A stretch of DNA of 44,741 bases from Verrucomicrobiota bacterium (GTDB lineage: Bacteria; Verrucomicrobiota; Verrucomicrobiia; Limisphaerales; UBA1319). Numbering within the stretch: position 1 is the stretch's first letter; each line of letters opens with the position of its first letter. The stretch spans positions 1 to 44,741 of the forward strand of contig JAKLHY010000062.1 of NCBI GenBank assembly GCA_022709905.1, in the 5' to 3' direction. Of this stretch, positions 34,602 to 41,444 are shown in pieces. Below the pieces are notes generated by a model. The model saw only the letters and a program-made list of their open reading frames with translations. It ran no database searches and was not told the DNA's origin. Made by a program: the position numbers and the translations under genes.

Positions 34602-35939
34602 ATGCGAGCGAAATTGGAAAAGGAACGCGTTCTCGTGGTCGATGACTCGCCGAACATGCTCGAAGTGATCGAGCGCAATTTGGCGGCGCAAGGTTATCAG
34701 GTGCTCACGGCGACCGGTGTTCCGGCAGCGATTGCTCTTTTAGAGACTTGTCACGTGCACCTGGTGATTACGGATCTCATGATGCCCCAGTCCAGCGGCA
34801 TGGATCTGGTGCAGCACATCCGCGAGAATTGTCGGGGCACCGGAGTCATGATGATTACGGGATATCCTTCCATTCGCGGGGCCGTCGATGCCATCCAGAC
34901 TGGCGCCGAGGAGTTTCTCCCCAAGCCCTTTACGGACGAGGAACTGGTGTTGGCCGTGCGAAAAACTCTCCAGAAGATGAAAAGCCACTGCCTCCGGCAT
35001 CCGGAGCCAGCACAGCCAACACCCGCTCAGAGCGGTCTCATCGGCACGTCGGAGCCGATGCGCCAGGTGTTTACTGCCATCAAACGCACCGCATCAACAT
35101 CGGCTACGGTTCTCCTCACAGGCGAAAGTGGCACAGGCAAGGAACTGGTGGCCCGCGCTATTCACTATGGGAGCGCTCGCGCTTCGGCGGCGTTTGTCCC
35201 GGTGAACTGCGGGGGCATACCGGAAGGACTTCTGGAAAGTGAATTATTCGGCCATATGAAAGGCGCGTTCACCGGCGCAACCGAGTCGCGCGCTGGATTG
35301 TTCCATGCGGCTGACGGCGGCACGATCTTTCTGGATGAAGTCAGCGAAATGAGCCTTTCGATGCAGGTCAAACTGCTGCGCGCCATCCAGGAAAAAGAAG
35401 TCTGCATGGTGGGCTCCACCCGGACCAGAAAGGTGGACGTCCGGATCTTGGCAGCCACGAACAAGAACCTGGCCGATCTGGTCAAAAAGGGCGCTTTTCG
35501 AGAGGACCTGTTCTACCGCCTGAACGTCATCACCATCATCCTCCCTCCGCTTCGAGAGCGCGGCGAAGACATTTCGCTCCTGGTGCAGCATTTCGCAGAA
35601 CGGTATTCCATCGAAGCATGCCGCCCGGCCTTGCGTTTTTCAGAGCGGGCCCTGCGGATCCTGCTGAATTATAACTGGCCCGGGAACGTCCGCGAGTTGG
35701 AGAACGTCATCCAACGACTCGCCGTAATGAACGAGGGCGACCTTGTCGAGGCCCCGGATCTCCCGCAACTGATGCGGTTTTCTGCATTACGCAAGACCAG
35801 CCTGACTCGGACACTGGCCGAGATGGATCGCGATTACATCAAGGACGTTCTGCAAAGTGTTGGCGGCAATAAAACCAAAGCGTCCGAAATCCTAGGCATC
35901 GATCGCAAAACGTTGCGACTCAGATTAAAGGAATGCTGA
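34602..35939 (+). CDS. NtrC-family sigma-54-dependent response regulator
   Basis: 445 residues from ATG 34602, directly after the kinase stop; the open frame further upstream is the shadow of the kinase gene. A receiver domain (residues 9-120) has phosphoacceptor Asp58 in LVITDLMMP and Lys108. The central AAA+ domain has Walker A GESGTGK (174-180), the sigma-54-contacting loop GAFTGA (221-226) intact, and Walker B TIFLDE. A Fis-type helix-turn-helix closes the protein (NKTKASEILGIDRKTLRLRL). It should therefore activate sigma-54 promoters. Good candidates flank it at 33335-33349 and 36226-36240, and I infer these as its targets. Confidence 0.95.
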   Translation: MRAKLEKERVLVVDDSPNMLEVIERNLAAQGYQVLTATGVPAAIALLETCHVHLVITDLMMPQSSGMDLVQHIRENCRGTGVMMITGYPSIRGAVDAIQTGAEEFLPKPFTDEELVLAVRKTLQKMKSHCLRHPEPAQPTPAQSGLIGTSEPMRQVFTAIKRTASTSATVLLTGESGTGKELVARAIHYGSARASAAFVPVNCGGIPEGLLESELFGHMKGAFTGATESRAGLFHAADGGTIFLDEVSEMSLSMQVKLLRAIQEKEVCMVGSTRTRKVDVRILAATNKNLADLVKKGAFREDLFYRLNVITIILPPLRERGEDISLLVQHFAERYSIEACRPALRFSERALRILLNYNWPGNVRELENVIQRLAVMNEGDLVEAPDLPQLMRFSALRKTSLTRTLAEMDRDYIKDVLQSVGGNKTKASEILGIDRKTLRLRLKEC

Positions 35940-36020
35940 TACCCGGTTCGATTGGCGCGCACGCCTTTTGGAAAACCGCCGGTTTTCATCCGTAAGCCAT
36001 CGAACGCGCATCAGGCATCG

Positions 36021-36041
36021 ACTGGGGAATTATTCCTCAGT
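36021..36041. promoter_or_regulatory. Palindrome, candidate activator (UAS) site 1
   Basis: ACTGGGGAAT, T, ATTCCTCAGT: 10-base arms with one mismatch around a single base. It lies about 200 bases before the sigma-54 promoter at 36226, a normal distance for an NtrC-type enhancer. Its centre is about 100 bases from that of the palindrome at 36124-36140. It could instead be a weak terminator of the regulator gene, but no T-run follows. Confidence 0.4.
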
Positions 36042-36106
36042 GGCCCGAAATTCTCCGATCGGAATAGCCGATGGATTGGATGTTTAGAAAAACGGCAGTG
36101 TTTCGA

Positions 36107-36140
36107 TTCATTCGACCGCGCGGGAATGAAGGCTTCATTC
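36107..36140. promoter_or_regulatory. Nested palindromes, candidate activator (UAS) site 2
   Basis: GAATGAAG, G, CTTCATTC at 36124-36140 is a perfect palindrome. A further TTCATTC at 36107-36113 pairs with the same GAATGAA, giving three half-sites in a row. Its centre is about 95 bases upstream of the -24 GG of the promoter at 36226. Shared GAAT/ATTC cores with the palindrome at 36021 suggest one binding protein. Confidence 0.45.
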
Positions 36141-36225
36141 TCACGGCATTCTAAACGGCGCCAAGGCACTTCCGGCCCTTTTGGGCGCTCGGATTTCTGT
36201 CCGCATTTTGTGAAGACGCTCCGAT

Positions 36226-36240
36226 TGGCATTCTGTGTGC
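36226..36240 (+). promoter_or_regulatory. Sigma-54 (-24/-12) promoter of the redox operon
   Basis: TGGCATTCTGTGTGC has TGGCA and TGC in place with GG and GC exactly ten bases apart. Predicted start of transcription is near 36252, about 25 bases before the ATG at 36277. It lies immediately downstream of the NtrC-family gene and the candidate enhancer palindromes. Confidence 0.6.
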
Positions 36241-36276
36241 TTCCCAGGGCTTGATTACCTTGTGTAGAACGCAGCC

Positions 36277-36570
36277 ATGGCCATTATCCATATAGGTGCC
36301 GGTCAGATTCTCGCCAGCCGAAACGGTATGTTAGAAGCCTTAAGCTTGGTTCGACCGGAGACGTTGAATCCCTTGGGCATCTCTGGCCCTCCAAAGAAAC
36401 CTTCAAGCCCGATCTTAACCAAAGTTCAGCCGTCGACTTCCCCGGCCGGAACCGTTCCCCATCAGGAGTCGGGTGGCTTCGCCGGGTTATGTGTTGATTG
36501 CCAAAATCGACACACTTGCCTGTATGCGAAAGCGGCAGGGGGAGTGTGGCACTGCGAGGAGTATGCGTAA
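36277..36570 (+). CDS. Small Cys-rich protein, first gene of the operon
   Basis: 97 residues. The N-terminal 65 residues are low in recognisable structure and Pro/Ser-rich. The C-terminal 30 contain GLCVDCQNRHTCLYAKAAGG followed by VWHCEEYA: a Cys-x2-Cys-x5-Cys-x11-Cys pattern ending in CEEY. Short proteins ending this way occur, as far as I recall, beside redox genes in anaerobes and could bind zinc or an iron-sulfur cluster. It directly follows the sigma-54 promoter and its stop overlaps or abuts the start of the NuoE-like gene. Confidence 0.7.
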   Translation: MAIIHIGAGQILASRNGMLEALSLVRPETLNPLGISGPPKKPSSPILTKVQPSTSPAGTVPHQESGGFAGLCVDCQNRHTCLYAKAAGGVWHCEEYA

Positions 36571-36571
36571 T

Positions 36572-37456
36572 ATGAAACGCACCACAAATGAAGATGGAAA
36601 ACAATGTCTTCGGACTTCAACCCCCGTGGACGCCGATGAGATTCTGAGAATCCTGGAGAGGCACGGCCAGCAGCGGGGTGGGTTGATCGCTGTTCTCGGG
36701 GAGATCCAAGACGCATACGGCTATCTTCCGGAGTCCGCGCTCATAATTGTGAGCGAGAAGACGGGCCGGTTGCTGCGTGACATTTATGGAGTGGCCACCT
36801 TTTATCGTTCCTTCAGTCTGGCGCCACGCGGCAAACACATGATTTGCGCCTGTCTCGGCACTGCGTGCCATGTCCGGGGCGCTCAACGCATTGTGGATGA
36901 GATCGAGCGGAAGCTGGGTATCCGGAGCGGCCAGACCACGCCCGACGACAATTTTACCCTGGAAACGGTGAATTGTCTGGGCGCGTGCGCCCTGGGGCCT
37001 GTGGTCGTGACCGATGGACGTTATCATGCCAAGGTAAAGAAGGCGGCCATCGGCGAACTCTTGGCCAAAGCAAGCAATGGAAACACCGACAATGCCGAAG
37101 TGGAATCGGCATTTCCCCTCGATGTCAGCTGTCCGCGCTGCCGACAAAGACTCGCCGACGAAGCATATTGCATTGATCGCCATCCGTCGATTCGGCTAAA
37201 CGCCGCGTCGCGCGGGCGCCGGGGCTGGATCCGGCTTTCCAGCCTTTACGGCAGCCAGAATCTTGATTCGGAATATCCCATCACAACAGGGGCCATCGTC
37301 GATTTGCAGTGTCCCCATTGCCACATTTCACTGCCCACGGCCACAACCTGCTGGCAATGCGGCGCTCAGGTCGCATCGCTTCTGGTTGTCGGTGGGGGAA
37401 CCGTGAGTTTCTGTTCCCGCAGGGGCTGCGACCATCATCAATTGGACATCGCCTGA
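36572..37456 (+). CDS. NuoE-like [2Fe-2S] subunit with C-terminal zinc-ribbon extension
   Basis: 294 residues from ATG 36572 (ATG 36563, overlapping the previous stop, is possible). Residues about 20-160 are the thioredoxin-like NuoE domain: RGGLIAVLGEIQDAYGYLPE, IYGVATFYRSFSL, and cluster ligands Cys94-x4-Cys99 and Cys135-x3-Cys139. The remaining 110 residues are an extra domain with CPRC, a GWIRLSSLYGS motif, CPHC, CWQCG and CSRRGCDHH, probably one or two zinc sites. Such a tail is absent from complex I NuoE. It should pair with the NuoF part of the next gene to pass electrons to or from NAD(H). Confidence 0.88.
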   Translation: MKRTTNEDGKQCLRTSTPVDADEILRILERHGQQRGGLIAVLGEIQDAYGYLPESALIIVSEKTGRLLRDIYGVATFYRSFSLAPRGKHMICACLGTACHVRGAQRIVDEIERKLGIRSGQTTPDDNFTLETVNCLGACALGPVVVTDGRYHAKVKKAAIGELLAKASNGNTDNAEVESAFPLDVSCPRCRQRLADEAYCIDRHPSIRLNAASRGRRGWIRLSSLYGSQNLDSEYPITTGAIVDLQCPHCHISLPTATTCWQCGAQVASLLVVGGGTVSFCSRRGCDHHQLDIA

Positions 37457-37516
37457 AGCAAAATTAGAAAGTCACGAGACAACCCATTTATTCGGTCAAG
37501 TGAGAGCCGATTGCCT

Positions 37517-40500
37517 ATGTTATCCTCCATCCACGAACTGAACGAGCTTCGGAGTGTGCTGGCAAACGCCACGCAGCCAGGGCAGCTTCGCGTTGTGATT
37601 TGCGCGGGAACCGCCTGTCAGGCCAGTGGCTCGAAAGCGGTCACGCGGGCTCTCAAACAATGCATCATCCATCGCGGGCTGGTTGGGAAGGTGTCGTTGC
37701 GCGTCACCGGTTGTCATGGCTTCTGTGAAATGGGGCCGTTTATTCTCACCGAGCCGCAGATGGCCTTTTATGCGCAAGTCAAGCCTGATGATGTTCCCCG
37801 ATTGATCGATGCGCTGCTGGCGGGCAAGTATGTTGAGGATCTCCTGTATCGGGATCCTGATTCTGGCCAAGTCTACTACCGGCGCGATGACATACCTTTC
37901 TTCAAACATCAGCAGCGGGATATTCTTGGATTGAACCAGAGGATAGATCCCATTCGCGTGCACGATTACATTGGCCAGGATGGCTACCAAGCTTTGGCCC
38001 AAGTTCTCGCCAAGAACGATCCCGCCTGGGTCGTGGAAGAGGTGAAACGATCCGGCCTGCGCGGCCGCGGCGGGGGAGGATTCCCGACCGGTATTAAATG
38101 GGAGCTGCTCTCCAAACAATCGAATGCCCGCGGCAAGTTTCTGGTCTGTAATGCCGATGAGGGAGACCCCGGAGCCTATATGGACCGCAGCGTGCTCGAA
38201 GGCAATCCGCACAGCATCATTGAAGGGATGATCATTGGGGCGGTCGGCACCGGCGCCACCGAGGGCGTCGTTTATGTGCGGAATGAATATCCACTCGCGA
38301 TCCGGCATCTGACGATGGCCTTGCAGCAGGCCCAAGAGCTGGGATTGCTGGGGAATAACATCCTCGGGACTGGCCTTCGTTTCACCATGGGAATCGTCCG
38401 CGGCGCCGGAGCGTTTGTTTGCGGAGAGGAAACCGCCTTGATTCGGTCCATCGAGGGCAGGGTGGGAGAGCCCCGCCAGCGCCCGCCTTACCCGGTGCAT
38501 CAAGGAATCGACGGCCGGCCTACCGCGATTAACAATGTCGAAACGTGGGCCAATATTCCCCTCTTGTTTCGACGCGGCGCCGAGGCTTATGCCAAGACCG
38601 GCACCCGCAATAATTCCGGCACAAAGATCTTCAGCCTCGTCGGCAAGATTAAGAACACCGGGCTTGTGGAAGTGCCCATGGGCACGACGATCCAGCAAAT
38701 CATTTACGACATTGGGGGAGGGCCAGTCGGCAAAGCGAAAATCAAAGCGGTCCAAACCGGTGGACCGTCCGGCGGCTGCATCCCGGCCGACAAGTTTGAT
38801 CTGCCCATCGATTATGAAACCCTTGCGGCCGCAGGGTCCATCATGGGTTCAGGTGGGATGATCGTCATGGACGAAAACACCTGCATGGTGGACGTCGCTC
38901 GATACTTCATGAGTTTTCTCAAGGATGAATCTTGCGGGAAATGCTACACCTGCCGGAAAGGCACTCAGCGCATGTTCGAGATCCTTGATGATTTCTCGAA
39001 AGGCCGTGGCAGGGCCGCGCAACTGGATCTGCTCAGGGAGTTGGCCGTGGTGGTGAAGGATACAACGATGTGCGGCCTGGGACAGACGGCTTCGAATCCG
39101 GTCTTAAGCACGCTCCGTTATTTTGCCGGCGAATACCACCGGCATGTTCTGGACAAGAAATGCGATGCGTTCGTTTGCACGGAGCTGGTCGGCGCACCAT
39201 GCCAGTCGGCTTGTCCCCTGGACACACAAGCCTGGCGTTACGTGGCCTTGCTGGAAAAGGGAGAATACCAGGCCGCCTACCAGGTGATCCGGGAGGCCAA
39301 TCCGTTTCCGTCTGTTTGCGCGCGTGTCTGCGACCGGAAATGCGAACTGCACTGCGCCCTCGCGGCCAGCGGAGGGTCCGCTGTGAGTGTGCGCGCCATG
39401 AAGCGTTTTATCACCGACCGGGTGGATCCCGCAACCTACCAGCCCGCACGCCTGGGCCGCCCGAGCAAGGCCCATCGTGTGGCGGTAATCGGCGCTGGAC
39501 CCGCCGGCATCACAGCGGCGCATTACCTGTCTCTGTTCGGACACGAGGTGACGGTGTTTGAGGCTGGGAAAGAACCCGGCGGAATGCTGGTGAGTTGCAT
39601 CCCGGCCTATCGATTGCCTCGGGAAATCGTGAAGAAGGAGATCCTGACGTTGCTCGATGAAAACATCACGCTGAAGTGCAACACGGCTTTGGGGCGCGAT
39701 CTGACCCTCGACGAACTGTTCCACAGCGGTTTCGAAGCGGTCTTTCTGTCCATTGGCGCCGATAAGAGCTGGCCCTTGAGCCTGCCGGGGGAGGACGTTC
39801 GCGGAGTGTATACCTCGATGCGGTTTCTCAAGGCGTTCAATCTCGATGGCATCGAGCTGGCCAAAGGCAATGTGGGCATTATCGGGGGGGGCAATTCAGC
39901 TGTCGATGCCGCCCGGGTTGCCCTGCGGCAAAGCCAGGTCGAAAGCGTCACCCTGTTTTACCGGCGCACCTGCCGCGAGATGCCGGCTTATGCCGAAGAA
40001 GTCGAAGCCGCGCTGGAAGAGGGCATTCAACTTGAAACACTTGTTTCGCCCGTCAAGATTAGGTACATCGATGCGGCAATCACCGAGGGAGTTAAGGTCG
40101 AGTCCTTTGTTCAGCCCGTCCAAATTGACACGAAAAACGGGCGCCTAGTCGGCATCAAGTGCATTCGAAACAAGCTGGGAGACATGGATCCAAGCGGCCG
40201 GCGCAAGCCCGTGGCCATTCCAGGCAGCGAGTTTGCCGTGTTTCTGGACACCTTGATTGCGGCCATCGGCGAGCGGCCCGACAGCGATTGCCTCAAGTCG
40301 ATGGGCCTTGAACTCGACGGCAACGGACACTTGCGCGTCCATCCGCAGACCTTTGCCACCAATCGCCCCGGGGTGTTTGCCGGCGGCGATCTGGTCACAG
40401 GCCCGAACACGGTAATCGACGCCATTGCGGCCGGCAAAAAAGCGGCTCGCATGATCCATCACTTTGTTCGGGGCGAAGCGCTGGCGGAACCACCAACACG

Positions 40501-40750
40501 GAACCTGCCTTCGGTATACATCCCGGCTTTGGTTCCACCTGATGAAGATGCTGAACCGGCCGATCGCGTCGAATGCGCGGTCCTGCCGGCCGAATCTCGC
40601 AGAAAGAGCTATGCCGAGGTGGAACTCGGGTTATCGGTTGAGCAGGCAACTAGCGAGGCGCGCCGATGTCTGCGTTGCGACTTGAAATTCACCCAATCCT
40701 TGAAGGATCAACCGGCATGCCGCACGGCCGAACAGGAGCAACTGGCATGA
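37517..40750 (+). CDS. NuoF-like NADH dehydrogenase fused to a GltD-like FAD oxidoreductase
   Basis: 1077 residues from ATG 37517 (TTG 37511 possible). In order, with approximate positions: an N-terminal thioredoxin-like [2Fe-2S] domain (CAGTAC, VTGCHGFC); the NuoF core at 150-470 with NADH/FMN motifs GLRGRGGGGFPTGIKWELL and CNADEGDPGAYMDRSVLEGN; its [4Fe-4S] site SCGKCYTC...TTMCG; then at 550-640 the GltD/DPD-type double [4Fe-4S] domain (C...CQSACP, VCARVCDRKCELHC); and from 655 two dinucleotide-binding folds (VAVIGAGPAGITAA, VGIIGGGNSAVDAA). NuoF resembles HndC and the GltD part resembles NfnB, so the protein joins an NAD(H) site to a second pyridine-nucleotide/FAD site. Flavin-based bifurcation is possible but unproven. 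Overlaps the next gene by four bases. Confidence 0.93.
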   Translation: MLSSIHELNELRSVLANATQPGQLRVVICAGTACQASGSKAVTRALKQCIIHRGLVGKVSLRVTGCHGFCEMGPFILTEPQMAFYAQVKPDDVPRLIDALLAGKYVEDLLYRDPDSGQVYYRRDDIPFFKHQQRDILGLNQRIDPIRVHDYIGQDGYQALAQVLAKNDPAWVVEEVKRSGLRGRGGGGFPTGIKWELLSKQSNARGKFLVCNADEGDPGAYMDRSVLEGNPHSIIEGMIIGAVGTGATEGVVYVRNEYPLAIRHLTMALQQAQELGLLGNNILGTGLRFTMGIVRGAGAFVCGEETALIRSIEGRVGEPRQRPPYPVHQGIDGRPTAINNVETWANIPLLFRRGAEAYAKTGTRNNSGTKIFSLVGKIKNTGLVEVPMGTTIQQIIYDIGGGPVGKAKIKAVQTGGPSGGCIPADKFDLPIDYETLAAAGSIMGSGGMIVMDENTCMVDVARYFMSFLKDESCGKCYTCRKGTQRMFEILDDFSKGRGRAAQLDLLRELAVVVKDTTMCGLGQTASNPVLSTLRYFAGEYHRHVLDKKCDAFVCTELVGAPCQSACPLDTQAWRYVALLEKGEYQAAYQVIREANPFPSVCARVCDRKCELHCALAASGGSAVSVRAMKRFITDRVDPATYQPARLGRPSKAHRVAVIGAGPAGITAAHYLSLFGHEVTVFEAGKEPGGMLVSCIPAYRLPREIVKKEILTLLDENITLKCNTALGRDLTLDELFHSGFEAVFLSIGADKSWPLSLPGEDVRGVYTSMRFLKAFNLDGIELAKGNVGIIGGGNSAVDAARVALRQSQVESVTLFYRRTCREMPAYAEEVEAALEEGIQLETLVSPVKIRYIDAAITEGVKVESFVQPVQIDTKNGRLVGIKCIRNKLGDMDPSGRRKPVAIPGSEFAVFLDTLIAAIGERPDSDCLKSMGLELDGNGHLRVHPQTFATNRPGVFAGGDLVTGPNTVIDAIAAGKKAARMIHHFVRGEALAEPPTRNLPSVYIPALVPPDEDAEPADRVECAVLPAESRRKSYAEVELGLSVEQATSEARRCLRCDLKFTQSLKDQPACRTAEQEQLA

Positions 40751-41424
40751 TTAAGCTGACTATCAACGGCATTCCCGTCGAGGCTGAATCCGGCACGACC
40801 TTGCTCGAAGCCGCCGAATTCTACGGGATTCCCATCCCCACACTCTGCCACCACGAGGGATTGTCTCCCTATGGCGCGTGCCGGCTTTGCCTGGTGGAGA
40901 TTGGCGTGAGCCCCAGAACCAAGCTGGTTTCCTCGTGCACCTACCCGGTGGAGCAAGGCTTGCAGGTCCGCACCGCGTCGGCCCGGGTTCTGCGGGCCCG
41001 GCGGATGGTGCTTGAATTGCTGCTGGCCTCCTGTCCGCAATCGAAGGTCATTCAGGATCTCGCTTCAGCCCACGGTATTCGTCAACAACGTTTCAAGCAG
41101 GAGCACGAGGATTGTATCCTGTGCGGCCTGTGCGTGCGCATTTGTGCCGAACAGATGATGGCGGGCGCCATTGGTTTCCGCTATCGCGGCCAAAGCCGGA
41201 GCATCGGCACGCCTTTCGACAGCCAATCCGAGGTCTGCCGTTTATGCGGTGCTTGCATGTATATTTGTCCGGCCTGCCAGCTCCGATGCACCTTCTCTGA
41301 ACCGGATAAAGCCATCTGCGGCGGTTGCGCCAATATTCCGGCCCCCTGTCTCAGTGGGGGACAGCATGACGACATGATGTGCTTCATGAATCCCTGCGTC
41401 GCTTGTGAAATTCCGAAACCTTAA
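40747..41424 (+). CDS. NuoG/HndD-like ferredoxin subunit
   Basis: 225 residues from ATG 40747. The N-terminal [2Fe-2S] ferredoxin has Cys34, Cys45, Cys48 and Cys64 (TLCHHEG, GACRLCLVEIG). Next come two [4Fe-4S] motifs, CILCGLCVRIC and CRLCGACMYICPAC, then a Cys-rich tail (CGGCANIPAPC, CFMNPCVACEIPKP). This is the front end of NuoG or an NADP-reducing hydrogenase HndD, but the protein ends there: no molybdopterin or [FeFe] hydrogenase domain. It is therefore an electron-wiring subunit between the NuoE/NuoF-GltD part and the FMN protein that follows. Confidence 0.9.
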   Translation: MIKLTINGIPVEAESGTTLLEAAEFYGIPIPTLCHHEGLSPYGACRLCLVEIGVSPRTKLVSSCTYPVEQGLQVRTASARVLRARRMVLELLLASCPQSKVIQDLASAHGIRQQRFKQEHEDCILCGLCVRICAEQMMAGAIGFRYRGQSRSIGTPFDSQSEVCRLCGACMYICPACQLRCTFSEPDKAICGGCANIPAPCLSGGQHDDMMCFMNPCVACEIPKP

Positions 41425-41444
41425 ACATCCAACCCTTGCCCAAA

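Noticed and set aside
37520..38755. Minus-strand open frame of 411 codons opposite the NuoF domain
   Set aside because: The plus strand carries perfect NuoF motifs throughout; the antisense frame has no recognisable sequence.
40747..41424. The operon as a bifurcating [FeFe] hydrogenase (HndABCD)
   Set aside because: The ferredoxin subunit ends after its two [4Fe-4S] motifs and tail; the H-cluster domain with its conserved cysteines is absent and no hydrogenase gene follows.
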